A stretch of 64,000 nt of DNA from Nymphaea colorata (taxonomy: Eukaryota; Streptophyta; Magnoliopsida; Nymphaeales; Nymphaeaceae), in NCBI RefSeq assembly GCF_008831285.2, contig NC_045149.1, forward strand, positions 18,057,035-18,121,034, in the 5' to 3' direction. The translations under genes and the position numbers were made by a program. How positions within the stretch are numbered: the stretch's first letter is position 1; each line of letters begins with the position of its first letter. This document shows, piece after piece, positions 48,712 through 60,935 of the stretch. Under the pieces are notes generated by a model that saw only the letters and a program-made list of their open reading frames with translations, ran no database searches and was not told where the DNA came from.

Positions 48712-50684
48712 CTACGGTCGCAAGCCGTGGGCATTTGGATGGAGAGAACTGGTACCACCTTCCAACATGTTCTCCACAACTTCCATCATGACAATGGACT
48801 GACTTTCAAGGTACTTGTAAGTCTCCTCACTTTCTGAGGCTCTTGCAGCAATTTTCACCAATGCATCATTTACGAGGCCATAACGCAATGGTACAATGGA
48901 TTTATCGCTGCAACTGAAATCAACTCCATATGAAAATGGTTGCACCATCCCATTTTTAGCTTCCTTTGACCACCTTTTCAAGATGTACTTCTCAGGAATG
49001 CCTTTGATTTTCAATCGATCGACTATTTTCAGAGCGTGGCAACAAAGGAGGCCCATAAACTCAAACTTTTTGCAGCTACAGAAAACTGCTTTATTTTAAG
49101 TGTCATAATTAACAATGTAATCTTTGACATCGTCTACCATGTTAACCTTATACCTCGAAAGGGTTCCTTCCTCACCCAAATGATCGACATCACAATCAGA
49201 TATCATCAATACCTCTTCTCTGAATTTTTCAAGGATGCTTGGAGTATATATATACTCTTGCAGCTTCTCTTAACAAAAATGAAAATAACATGGCTGGAGT
49301 TGTTTGATTTGTCTTAATATCTTGTTGAAGCTCAGCATGTCTTCGGTCTTTCACAATTCTATCATAATGTTCAAAATAACAAGAAAAATTTGTCTCCGAG
49401 TTCAAATACTTTTTCAAAATGTTGGTCATATTTTCACTCCTCAGTGTAGTCTCTGTGTCAGCACAAAATCTGCCTCGTTCATAAGCCAAGGACCATTTCT
49501 CTTTAACATCAAACAATTTTTGCAACCACTCATTGCCCACAAGATCATGCTTATTCAACATATCTTTCCATGCTGATAGAAAACTTCCTTCATCTTCATA
49601 ATCAAGCACGCGCCAAAGTCACTCTTGAAATCATTTTTGTTGTATATATGGCTCAACTGCTTGGATGCATTTTGATATATATGCCACACATAGCCTATGA
49701 TATGTTTCAGGCCACACATTCGCTAGTGCACTTGCCATGGGTGAAACCTGATCTGTTAAAATCACCCTTGGCTGTTTGCCTTTCATAGCCTTCTCAAAGG
49801 TTTGAAACAACCATTCAAAAGACTCAACTGTCTGATTGTATATAAGTGCTGCACCAAAAACACTTGCCTGTGATGATTGACACCAATAAATACTGTGAAT
49901 GGCCGTGTAGGAGTGTCTAAAGTGATCGTAGTGTCAAAACAAAAACATCTCCAAAACAATCATAGTCAACCCTCGACCTCCCATCTGCCCAAAAAAAAAT
50001 TGTTATAAGGTCATCTGAATCTAGCTGCACAGAACTAAAAAAAGAAGGATCATTTGCTGATTTAGTTGCTAGATATTGCATGAGAGACCCCATATCTCCA
50101 CGTGCAGGTAAGCATACGCCTTTTGTTCTTAAGTAGTTCTTGAAATCCATTGATAAAAATGCTAAGTTTTTCCGTTCACCAGCTTGTTTTTTTGGTGTTG
50201 AACCTGATCTGTCTGCCACACCTGCATTTGGTGCATTTCTGTGTGACCTTAGCATGTGAACTTTGTTTTGACTAGCAAGTGGGTGGTTGTGAATAGGCTC
50301 AAACTCTACCACACATAATTTACCGCTCAACCCTCTCTTCAAATGTAACTTTGCTGGGCAACCACATCTTGCATTTGGCTTCATCTGTACTATTCCATGT
50401 TTCTTTTGTGTCCTAGGGTAGCCTTCCTTGTAACACACAAGCTCCTTCCGCACCAGCAAACCTTTGCTATTCTTTCTCCAGTTATGTATTCGAACACTAA
50501 ATCCTAGATTACGAGCATACAGATTATAAAACTGGAAGGCAGTTTCTTCATCATCAAATTCCATACCAACTTTTGGCACGTAACCATCCAAAGTAATATC
50601 TTCCATAGGGCAACTTCGTTTAACATGGTCGTTGATGTCATTCACCATAGACAATGCACTAATCTCCACGTGATGATTAACCAT
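48712..50684 (-). pseudogene. FAR1-related (FRS-type) gene with disrupted transposase domain
   Basis: FRS/FHY3-FAR1 proteins are plant transcription factors derived from MULE transposases. From the ATG at 50684 an open frame of 255 residues contains the complete FAR1 zinc-finger domain: VGMEFDDEETAFQFYNLYA, GFSVRIHNWRKNSKG, RCGCPAKLHLKR and EFEPIHNHPL. It ends at 49917, just after WADGRSRVDYDCFGDV, the start of the MULE core. Beyond, family sequence continues in shifting frames: VNHHRQ, then YNQTVESFEWLFQTFEKAMK, KGKQPRVILTDQ, then WHIYQNASKQLSHIYNKNDF, then DYEDEGSFLSAWKDMLNKHD, then SWIM zinc finger (CSCKKFEFMGLLCCHALK) and C-terminus to 48712. I count at least four frameshifts (near 49.93, 49.88, 49.69 and 49.61 kb), another near 49.23 kb, and a stop just before the SWIM motif. 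The full-length transposase-like protein is therefore dead. A short DNA-binding-only protein remains possible. An acceptor (CAG at 50688-50690) precedes the ATG. Confidence 0.85.
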
Positions 50685-50690
50685 GTCCTG

Positions 50691-51990
50691 AGAATAATTT
50701 AATTAAGAACAAGAGAGAGAAAAGTTAAATTCAATAGCATAGCACAAGTTAATTACTATTGGAAGCAAAAACCGAAATCGGAGGCACCTTTACATGCACA
50801 AGAAACATGTCAAAACTTAAACCCAAAGCAACTCCAAATTTGAGGAACGAACAAAAGAACCATAACCTTCCCTACAAGCATACTGATATCAAATGCATCA
50901 TGGACCAAATATAACTATGGTAGCAGTCATGGAAGGTGTTGCATCTGGTTCTGTCACGATGACAAAATAACTCAAGTGAACTTTGGTGGCTATGCACTTT
51001 GAGATAGTACAGAAGCTTTACTCTTTTGCAACACCACCACCGAATCACCACATTTGAACCATCCATTGTTTTAGTGAGTAACTGAAATAGGCACTCAATA
51101 AAGCCACTAATCCAGGAGAAGTCATAGGTCAAACCCTTGATCTAATGTGAAATTCTGCAATAAGAAGCTCTTAACAGGTCTAAATTGTGCAGGATTCGCC
51201 ACCAAGAAGAAAGAAATCTCAGCTAATATATGTTCAATTACTTAAAGGAATAAGAACGAAGGCATTGAAGTTGCCCTTTCTTTAATGAAAATATACAGAT
51301 TACTCTACAGATTCAATTCATTTAGAGTCACGTACTACTTATGTAACTTTGTAAGTTTATCCCTTCTCCATCTCCCATGAGGAACTTATGCGCCAGACGC
51401 GTCAGGATGTCGAGGTTTCTACCAAGCCAGGCCAGCACAGAAGACAGTTTTCCCGGCGGAACATCCTTAAGCATTTCGGATTAGACCGGGTTATAGGTGT
51501 GGTGGTTCTTTGACCAAATAGCTACTAGTTAGCCCGTCCTGCGTGGAACCATAGGCCATTACCGCCGCCTTGAGGGCTTCCATCTTCCTGGCAATTTCTG
51601 CACCATGGGCCACAAAGTGTCTTCTGCTTGTATTCCGGAGATGCCACAGATACAACCTATAATCAATATCTGACCCCATCTATGTTCCTATTTATCACTA
51701 TTGGATGTCCCTACTTCCTAACTTTAGTTTATTCAAACATGCCAACTCCCCTTTCCTGCCACCTACCATCCACGCCTTCCGCAAGTAAACAGCTTCAGAC
51801 AAAAAGAATTTTAGTAGAAACGCATGCACCTGATTCTTAAAGGGTTGAACATGGGATACAGGGAGACCAATATCACACAAGCATCTCCACAACTGCAACC
51901 AGATGCGTTTGACGACGGCGACAAAGGCTACACATTTACTATCCAGAAACAATCAATCAACAAAGTACAGAGAGAGAGAGGTCCACTTAC
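50691..51990. other. Leader intron region of the FAR1-related gene
   Basis: Between the probable leader exon and the acceptor before the FAR1-related ATG. It includes a 62-codon ATG frame on the minus strand (51679-51491, begins MGSDIDYRLYLWHLRN) with no recognised homology. If the leader transcript is unspliced there, it would be an upstream ORF. Otherwise no feature is seen. Confidence 0.4.
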
Positions 51991-52250
51991 CTGCAAGAGT
52001 TGGGAAGAATGAGAATGACAAGGAGACGGGTGGAGAAGTAGCCACATAGAGAGAGAGAGAGAGGGAGTGAGAGAGAAGTAAAATTCAGTAAAGATATGAA
52101 AAGCAACGGAAAGACGTCCTGATCGGTGAGATGGAGAGAGGAGGGAGTGAAGCCTCCGGACTCCGAACTAGCCTTCAATGGCGATGTGTGTCATTTTTCA
52201 AAGCGTTTTCGGCGTCCGGACCTATCTCAACGGTTCACTAAATATATATA
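51991..52250 (-). promoter_or_regulatory. TATA box and probable leader exon, FAR1-related gene
   Basis: On the minus strand TATATATA (52250-52243) is followed by a C/T-rich leader that ends in a strong donor CAG|GTAAGT (exon end 51991). No ATG-initiated protein starts in this exon. The acceptor before the ATG at 50684 is the natural partner, which would make this the 5' leader of the FAR1-related locus. The link between the two is inferred. Confidence 0.45.
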
Positions 52251-52259
52251 GAGTCCCGG

Positions 52260-53985
52260 ACGTCCATTGCAGTCATTTACCTGGGCCCCCACTCCTGGAG
52301 ACGCAAATGGACACTTCACGGGATCCAAATCTGTATGGGCCTCCTTATCTTCATCCATGGTAATGAGTAGCGTGAATGATATTCGACGATCCAAGCCCCG
52401 TATTTTCTTAAGTCACATGTGAATCATAAGTTAAGGCGCCAACGGATTTAAAATCCCACCCCAATCTGTTCCTACCATCTTCAAACTACCACCTAAATCT
52501 GATCCATATCAAAAAAATTTCTCACCTGCACTTACATTTTATTATCTGGTTCAAGCGCGCTTCTCAGTTCTCCCAATAATAAATCATTCAGAAGTTGACC
52601 GGGTTCGGATCTGCTGCCTCTTACTCTTAGTCCGAAGCCTTAAACCTAGACATGCACGCAGGATAATGAGTTAATAACAGGTTTCGAAGATATTTGTATC
52701 AATCTCGTGGTTCAGTTAACGTCAGATCCTTACTTGCATATCCTAGATCAAAGGGTATCAGATTGAAGCTCTAAACTTACATATCATTAGTTTACCGAGA
52801 CACATATGCAGATAGCTTTGGTACTAGTCGACAAGATGCGGAGGAAAACCAGATCCATTTTCAAATTCAAGGCTGCCCAAAAAGAGAGAGTTCGAGTTCA
52901 GAATTTCATGTCTAATGAAAGTCATTCAGTAATATATGTACGCTCTCTTCATATGAAACAGGCTGATGGGACCAACCCGTAGACCTGTTCAAGTAAACGC
53001 ATACTCACACTTTTCATAGTTCTGCTTCATTAGGCACACTTCGACTGCTGCCACATGAATCACAGGTGATCTTCACAAAAAGGTAAGAACCCGCAACAGC
53101 CCGAAGTATAAGGTTCCGGAAAAAGAACCATAGAGCTTCTGCTTTTAAAAATCTCACTTGTTCAGACCATCCTTCCTTTTGATGTCTAGAGCAGTTCCAT
53201 TTCTTTACACAGTTAATCACCAGTATTAGGACACATCTTATTCCATGAAACAAAAATCCCACGACTCGTTCCAAAAGCTTTGAGCAGGTGCTGCATCATT
53301 CAGTTTCAACTTCGATTTGTTACAGACTGGGCACCCATGGGGCTTGAACCTCAAACCGTCGTGGGCACGCCCCAACCCCACAGGGCTCAATCTTAAGTCT
53401 CTACTTGAGTTCAGGAACAATCAGTAAAGGTTCGGCTCCCACTGAACAGTTGCCCACAAACGTTACTCCCGTATCAGGAGTATCTGACACTTAATATTTT
53501 TCTTTGGGTTATCGTCAAAAAGTTTCCTGAAAGAGAAAGCAAATGACGATACGAACACAAGTTGCGCAGAGTGATACCTGGAGTTTTGTGAGTACTAATA
53601 AACACAATTTACAGCAGAAAATAAGAAAGTAATGGTCTCTTACATATAATTCTCACGTGAAGTACTTCGCTGGCAGAGCAATGCACACAGAAGATCTCTA
53701 CAAGCTCGCATACAGGCATATCATTAGGACAACATTAATCCGATCAAGTGTGCAAAATGATCATAGAGTTTTTTTTTTAACAATACTGGCCAACTCAAGA
53801 ACAACTTTGTTCAAAATCAGCAGGTCTCCCAGTCTTTGCTATTTCTTCTGCAAGATCAGGAGTACTACCAGCAAAAACAATTTGAATCGGTTCTCCAGAT
53901 CGTCGGATATACAGGCATAAACGGACCTTAACTGCCTCTAGATGCAAACAATAGGAGTTTCTAGGATGAAATATAGTCTCACGAC
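52260..53985. other. Intergenic, with PRP3 3' UTR and a SINE-like patch
   Basis: No gene supported. The rightmost few hundred bases should be PRP3 3' UTR. On the minus strand near 53400-53310, a GGTTCAAGCCCC motif (polymerase III B box) follows a GGTTGGGGCGTGCCCACGAC segment that could be a degraded A-box region, so an old tRNA-derived SINE is possible. Confidence 0.4.
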
Positions 53986-56900
53986 TCAGATCTGTTCATC
54001 AGAGAAGTTTACGGCAAGATCCCAATAATGAGCAACCCCAGCATCAGAGAACACTTTCCTGGCAGCAGCTTCAGTTCGGCACTGGTGAACAATGAACCTA
54101 TTGAAACTCGACTTTGCAACACTACCCTGCCACACTAGCACACATTGATTAATCGGGGTGTTCTCATTCTCTTCATTCTCATCTTCATTAACCACAGCAG
54201 CAGCCCAATTTATGCGCCTTAGCATCAACTTTCCATACCGTTTGATGGGCTTGGCACCACCTTCAACAACCACTACACTCATTCCTTCTGTCATCACAGC
54301 ACAGCCGGTGAGTCTGTTTTCTTGAGCATTTACATCAACCTTGAAACGAGTTTGGGGGTGTGATAAGTCATTAATCTTGTAAACAGAGACAATTGTCTCC
54401 AACATATTTTCATCAAACAGTTTTTTTTCCTTCTTCTCACGACGTTCAGCAGGAGTCAACTTGCGAGCAATATTTCTGTCAACATGAGCTTGTTCACGCT
54501 CAGCTGCAGCAGCACGAATTTCCTTTTCCAACCTCGTGGGATCTTGTGTAGCTTCAGTCCCAAGAACTTTCATAAGGTTGCTCATCTTTACCTTTGGCTT
54601 TGGTGGTTCAATTAGACCTTGTCGAATCATCTCCTGCCTGTCCTTTTCCTTAGCAAGACGCCTCTGGGTTCTTAGTTTCTTCTGTTCTTTCTTCGTCAGT
54701 TTTAAAGGCTGTGGTGGGGGTGGTGCAGGTTCAGCTGGAGGCTCAATTGGACGAGGATGCTCAACGTAATTGGTGATCTTCTCTCTCTTAATTTGTATAT
54801 CATCATCATCATCATTAGTAGTAGTAAAGGTACCAGACCGCAAAAGAGGCAAATCCCTACACAAAATCAACAAGAAAAATTTAGACGATACAAGGCAAAG
54901 AGAGAAAGAACAAGCAAGAACAAAGAGGAAACAGGGCAAGAGACTTTACCACCACTCAGCTTCAGGAATGGGCTCCTTCGGTTTCTCTTCCTTCACTGGT
55001 ATCCTTTCAGACACCTCTATAAGATTCGGGTTTATATCAAGTTCTGCTTTAGCCTTAGCAAGCTGAGCTTGCTTTGTTTTCAACTCTTTAGCTTGTGCTT
55101 CTCCAAATTGACTCTAAAGTACAACAGCATGCTCAGTTAATAATGTGAATATAAAACGGGGAATGAAAAAGGCATATAACAGACATAGCATGAAGCATCG
55201 AGTACCTTGAATTTTATTATTTCTGCTTGCTTAGACCATTTTCCTTCCTCAACAAATTGGAAACTCATCCTCTTAGGTCGCAGAAGCTTTGTTTTATTAA
55301 TACCCATCCTTTCATCATAAAATGGGTTAGACATTGCATCAGCATCTAAATCAGGCCTGATAATTTGAAATGCTTCTTTTTTCTGCTTGTTTATGTTAAC
55401 CTGGTAATCATACACCAGAAGAGGAAGGTCAGGAAAATTTAGGCATGCAAAATAGTGGCTAAGATTGTTCTGCAACCTTCCAACCTTTCCCCACTTCTGA
55501 AACTAAAAGGCAAGACAAAAAGGAAAAGCATGAAGCACCACAGAATTCAAAGCCAAACCTTCAAGGTACTAAGATTAGTCAGTTTTGGCAAATTTATGAC
55601 ATTTCCATGTTCATCTACTTCTCTTCCTTGAGCATCCAGGCGCAGAACAGGAGCCTTGGCCGGTTTCTGCTGAGCAGTTATATTAACTGATATCTGCCCA
55701 GGGAACAAATTCAGCAGAGGACCAAACTCAGGATCTTGCCGGAATCCCATCTTTGCTGCAAGCTCCTGCGCTCGTCTTACAGCCTCCATGTTTGCCACAT
55801 TTGGGAGCCCAAGAAGACTGGGTGCATCTGCACCACCTCCCATTGGCTTCAGAGAAGTATGAGCAGTCACAGGCAAAGTCGAGGTGCTTGCTGAACTCTG
55901 ACTATGGGTAACCTGTGCGGCATTTGTGGATGCTGAAGAGGCATGTGTACTCACGCTGGATGTTGTAACATTAGCTGCTCCTTTACCTAACCCTGTCTGT
56001 GGACCAGTAGCTGTGCTCAAGCTAGAAGTTTTATTGAGCTACAAAATCAACAAAAGAACATCAATCAATGATCTTCAAAAAAAAATAATAATAATAATAA
56101 CATATACTAGTTATAATGCCACAAAAACTACGCAAGTCAATCCGTCATATGCCACATCCATAAAATTTTTCAATTAAATATTAAGAAAAAAACAGTGGAA
56201 AAAAGTGACTCACTTGAGGCAATTTCTTCAACTTCTCCGACAACTCCTTTTGAATCTGTAAAGCCTTCTTGGCTTTCGCTAAAGCATCAAGAGACAGACT
56301 TCCACTTTTTCCAGCTGCTGAAGTTGTCCCATCTGTACTGGATTTTCCAGGAACCTCATGAGATCTGGTAATACTAACTCCCATATTTTCATGGGTTGTA
56401 GAAATGGGGGATACCTTTGAGGTGGATGGATGATTAAAGCCAGTAGAGGATTCAGGCATATCATTTGGCATACCAGTTGAAGTCATTGATTGTGTTTCAA
56501 CACCCTGTGAAGGTTACAAGGGTCTGCCTGTCAGAGAACTTAAAGATGAAGGATTGCCCAGATTCAATAAGCAAGCACATGAACTTGAAAAGAAGAAGTT
56601 GTCAAGACAGGAAAAATATAGTGTCCTTGGAAGCAGGCAAACTTGCAGATCATTGTCCAAATAACAGCAGCAGAGATAACCTCACATGATGCAAGAAAAA
56701 ACTTAGAAGAAGCCAGTACATACTTAAAGAGGCGAAAAAAACAAACAAGAGATTCCCATGATATGGCATTTCAGAGAAACTACAGTTGCTGGAGTACCAA
56801 CAAGCAAGGGGATCAAAGTAAAAGTGATAATTGCAAGTAACAAGAGGGAAGCGTCAAGGAGGAACATAGAAACAAAATAGGTACTTATGAAGCTAAAAGA

Positions 56901-59665
56901 TAAAACATAGACTATAGAAATTATAAGCTACTTCAAATCCATGTCATGGAAACTTGTGGATACTAATAACATATGATATGGACATGATTTTCAACTTCAA
57001 AAAGAATTGGTTGAGATAGAACATCAGAAGTGTTCCCTTGAATTTTATAATAACAAATGGTTTCCGATATTTCAATGTTTCAAATCATTTCCTGTTACAA
57101 CCCCTCTTAAATTTCAAGAATTATCAAACGCTAAAATATGTTAAAAATTTCCATCTTAAAAGGTGCTGTCCAGATCCTGTACACATGCATGTATCATCAA
57201 GGTGCACGGCCACAATCAGCTACGCGAGCACATTATATTTAGAAGACATGCGACTTTACATGGAAAATTAAAGAGTGATAACTTAAGGCAATAGCAAACT
57301 TAGAGTATTCATGATGAATGCTCCATCATCAGCAGAAGTGATTATAAGATACAGACGGTCCTTATCTATGTTTCAGAATTGACGAGCTGAAAACATCATA
57401 AACATGTTAATATTTGATGTACTCATTTGGACTTGTTTATCAGTAATATGAGTTGTTTTTTATAAATATATGGATGATTAACTATTTACCATCTCACAGT
57501 TCATTACTAGCCTCCAGGCCCTCCACCACTCAGCTTGATCAATAAGTGAGCAGCAACTGATACAAACATACTCATGAAAACAGTGATGAGGCTAAAAGAA
57601 ATCCATACCAGAAAAGGCCTTATGGTTCAAAATCATACCTCGGGTTCTACTTCTACCTATGATTGCTTAAATTTTTACCCCAACAAATTTAATAGTTAAC
57701 AGATCAAAAATTATACTAATTATACACAACTAAAATGCTTCACTTTGTCCACTCTACCTTCATCAATGTTTCTCTAGATAAAGAAAGGTAAAACAAAAAA
57801 AAAAACCTTTGAACAATGACGATTTTGAGTGACATAGGACAGGACATCCTCGTAATGATATGGTTTTGGTTAATTGAATATGAATGAGGCATAACCTAAT
57901 AAATTTTTTGAGTATGAACATGATCAACCAAAATGTAAGAATGAAAAATTGAGAAGTTCAGGAGAATGCACCAGGCATGTAAAATTAATGCTCATTGCTC
58001 AGGTGATAGTGGAAAATCCTTTTTGCATCAATGATTACTCATTAGCTCCTTTGGTGCACTCCTTGTCAGTTATTTCATAAATTTAATATGATTGACAAGG
58101 CATAAGACGATTCGGGTATGGGATGGATCTATTGTCTTAGATAGTAGGAAACAGGTGGAGGTTGAGTGAGACACCAAGATGGTTGGGTCCCACTCGTTAT
58201 AAATCAGAAGTCTGGTCTTGATTCCAATAGTCATTTCGGCAGTCAACAGCCGCTAAGGACCAGTTAACGAGAGCTACTTCCAAATAAGATCTCTAGTTTC
58301 AGCAACTTCAGTGCTTCAAGTTTTGGCTAGACATTGGAAAACAGTTTACTCGTTGGAATAGGGTAACGAGCCAAGCACACAAGCATTGGGGCAAGAATCT
58401 ACAAGTGAAGCCAAAAAGGATAACGAGCAGTTCAACGGTCTTCAGCTAATGCCAAAAATAGAAGCATCGTATCAACTTATAGTTCCAGAATATAATATTT
58501 TAAAATGTGACGCGCAGCCCGGAATTCAACTTACATTAGCCAAATGGCTGCCCTTTGCTGGAAGATTATTGCCCAAAGGCTCCTTAAAAGCCGTGGTTTC
58601 TGAAGCAGATAGTGCTCCGTCTTCCATATCCTCCTTAATCAGATCCTGGAACTTCCTCTTCTCGACCTTGTTTCTCCTCTCTTCTCGAGTCTCATCCTTC
58701 TCTATCGCACTCACTTCGACATACTTTGCCGCCTCCTTGTTCTCCTCCTCATCCAAGACCCTCATCCTTTTCCCATTTTTCTCATCTCCCCATTGTTCCT
58801 TGCGTTTCACAGACGGGCGTTCCGTGGATTCCTCACGCTCAGACCGCTTTTCGCGATCCACCGACTCGCTTTTCCAGTGGCGATCACTACGATTATCCTC
58901 TTCTCTATCCGAATAGTCTTTAGCAGAGCGGGCCGCCCTATCTTGCGACACAACGTCAACATCGCGGTGCTTCTTCCCACGGTCGACAGATGCTTCACGG
59001 TCTGTGTCCACTGACCTCTCACGATCAACCGACTCCTTAGTCCTATGCCGATGTCTCCGTTGGTTCTCCCCATCCTTGTCCCTATGCCTCCTCCCATCCT
59101 TACCAGACCGGGAATCCCTCTCTTTCACGCCTTCCTCGTCCTCGGCAACCCGATGCTTTTCTCTCCGCTCAACAGACCCATCGCGGCCGACCGACCGCTC
59201 TCGGTCCACAGAATCCCTGAACCTCCGTCGATCGGAACGCATTTCCCCGTCCTTTTCTCCACGGATCCTCTCATCCTTACCCGAACGCAAGGCCTTATCC
59301 TCACGCTCCGAACTCCGGTACTTATCCCGCCGCCGGTCCTCATCCCCACCGTCCCTCTCTTTCTCCGACCGGCCGTCCCTCTCTTTCTCCGACCGGCCGT
59401 CCCTCTCTTTCTCCGACCGGCCGTCCCTCTCTCTCTCCGACCGGCCGTCCCTCTCGTGATGTTTCTTCTCACGGTCGCGATGCCGACTCTCGTGAGAGTC
59501 CCTATATCTGTCCTCAGACCTCCCCCGCTCCCTCTCCCTCTCCTTCTCCCTGTCACGGTAGCGGTCCTCCTCGGATCTCCAGCTGCTCTTCTCCCGATCG
59601 GTCTCCTTGGGCTCCCTCTCGTCGTAGTCGCGAACTCTGCGGCCTTCCTTCTCCGCCGACCGCAT
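53986..59665 (-). CDS. PRP3: U4/U6 snRNP protein PRP3 (RDM16-type)
   Basis: Six exons join in phase on the minus strand: 59665-58535, 56504-56214, 56038-55559, 55400-55206, 55113-54950 and 54856-53986, giving 1043 residues. PRP3 binds U4/U6 snRNA in the tri-snRNP before spliceosome activation; the Arabidopsis orthologue RDM16 also affects RNA-directed DNA methylation. Residues 1-377 are extremely rich in Arg, Glu, Asp and Ser (RS/RE-like). Then come a helical KAKKALQIQKELSEKLKKLP, NLPKLTNLSTLKVNINKQKK, SNPFYDERMGINKTKLLRPK and FQFVEEGKWSKQAE (PRP3 domain). A KLTKKEQKKLRTQRRLAKEK block follows, then the C-terminal DUF1115 region (ETIVSVYKINDLSHPQTRF to AHYWDLAVNFSDEQI). The protein is longer than I recall for Arabidopsis RDM16 (about 790) or human PRP3 (683), mostly from the charged N-terminus. 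The ATG at 59665 gives a clean phase into exon 2. Intron 1 is about 2 kb. Confidence 0.95.
56505..58534 (-). other. Large intron 1 of PRP3
   Basis: Bounded by donor GTAAGTT (at 58534) and acceptor CACAG (56505 end). The 2030 bases are AT-rich, with no exon that would keep phase and no clear transposon boundary. Confidence 0.7.
59351..59455 (-). repeat. 24-base tandem repeat encoding an eight-residue unit in PRP3
   Basis: Four tandem 24-base units (59351-59374, 59375-59398, 59399-59422, 59423-59446) plus a partial fifth. They encode repeated RSEKERDG in the charged N-terminus. The first three are identical; the fourth has one change. The repeat keeps frame, so copy-number change would lengthen or shorten the protein by eight residues. 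Confidence 0.9.
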
Positions 59666-59839
59666 GATTCTCCTCCCGCTAAAACCCTACCCCGGGCCGA
59701 CCCCTTAACCAGACCACAAGCGAAAGCCAGCAAGATTGATGGAGCAAAAAAAGCAAGAAAGGTGCCCTAGATTCCGCGGGAGAAAGACAAAAGAAGCGAG
59801 GAAACTGGGAACCGAGGAAGCGATTCGCGCCTCGTATCA

Positions 59840-60235
59840 GGCTGTTGGATACATTATTGGATCTGAATTAAATCCGAACTAACGCTATAAAACAAATTGG
59901 ACGTGGAAAAAATATTTCAATATCTGATTAAAAATTTGAATTAGACATTCGAAATTCAAGTAAATATTGGTTGTATTTGGATTCTGATTGGATATTGCTT
60001 TAAATAAATACCTTATACTCAAGGTTTGGATTTGGTTTGAAAATTGGATTCGAATTTAAACGTAAATCTAAAAATCAGATTCAGATTATGAATTCGGATT
60101 TCGGCTTCAAATATGATATAAGATTTTTCATCATCCAAATTCAAATATGAATTCTAATCCGAATATATAGATATCCAAAAAAGGGGGAAATGGTAAAGTT
60201 TACATCAGATCCAATCTGCTGACATCCTTAACCCC
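59840..60235 (-). repeat. Dispersed GGATTTGAAT-rich repeat, copy 2
   Basis: A stretch upstream of PRP3 made of GGATTTGG, ATTCGAATT and ATTCGGATT variants, ending GCTGACATCCTTAACC, the reverse of the GGATGTCAATGGATT start of the copy at 14485-14890. No coding content. Ends and target duplication are not resolved. Confidence 0.4.
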
Positions 60236-60481
60236 AACTATAAAAAAGGCTTACAAACACTTCTCTGTACCGTATAACCTTGTGTTTTTCAGTTCCTCGG
60301 GCAACCGTGGTCCAACTGGAGAACAGTTCAATTTGAACTTATTGCCTTTCATTGAGTATCTGTTCCACTTAATCCACAATGCTTAGTCTTGCATGTAATT
60401 TCATAGTTGAAAGCTCTTCTCCAATCTCATTGAACACCAAGTTTCATGTCAATATGTTTTAATGAGTTAGCATAATTTTAA

Positions 60482-60698
60482 ATGGTGCCGAAGCCCCCCT
60501 CTAGCGAGAGCTCTGATAATCATCTTGTTCTACCGTCCATGGCGTCCTCTAATTCTGTCACACAGTGGAACGCCATCGCTGCATTGGACTCGGTAAAGTT
60601 GAACAGAGGTAACTATCTTCTTCTGCACAGAACCAAGCTCGAACCAGTTATGATGAGCCAAGATGTTCAGAAACATGTTGATGGCTCATGTGTTGAGC
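60482..60698 (+). pseudogene. Copia-type gag N-terminal fragment
   Basis: The plus frame reads SNSVTQWNAIAALDSVKLNR, GNYLLLHRTKLEPVMMSQDV and QKHVDGSC. This is the N-terminal pattern of Ty1/Copia gag polyproteins (usually LNRxNYLLW...LPVLKSQDLFxHVDG). The frame then runs into an inserted GC-rich sequence at 60699. No protease, integrase or reverse transcriptase follows, and no LTRs were seen, so it is a scrap. Confidence 0.7.
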
Positions 60699-60927
60699 CA
60701 GGGGCCGAGGGAGGGGAGGGCCCTGTGCTGCTCCAGGAGCAGAGGGAGGGGAAGGCCTGCTAGGCCATGACCCTATCCTGACCAATGAAAAAAAAAATTA
60801 CATTGAAAAAAACAAAAAATTTTAATTACGCTACGTATTTTTTATATCTGAATTCAATTTGATCCTCCCCGAATCCAAAGGTTAGACAGTCGACCCGCCC
60901 TTAAAAAAAATCCTGACTCCGCCCCTG
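60699..60927. mobile_element. hAT-like insertion nested in the gag fragment
   Basis: The left end reads CAGGGGCCGAGGGAGGGG and the right end in reverse complement reads CAGGGGCGGAGTCAGG, matching in 10 of the first 11 bases. The flanks TGTTGAGC (60691-60698) and TGTTGCTG (60928-60935) share only their first five bases, so the eight-base target duplication is degraded or absent. About 229 bases, no coding capacity of its own; it supplies the false C-terminus of the gag frame. Confidence 0.5.
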
Positions 60928-60935
60928 TGTTGCTG

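Noticed and set aside
58386-59770. Plus-strand frames over the PRP3 first exon (Ser/Leu/Pro-rich)
   Set aside because: They are antisense shadows of the repetitive Arg/Glu/Asp-rich PRP3 exon.
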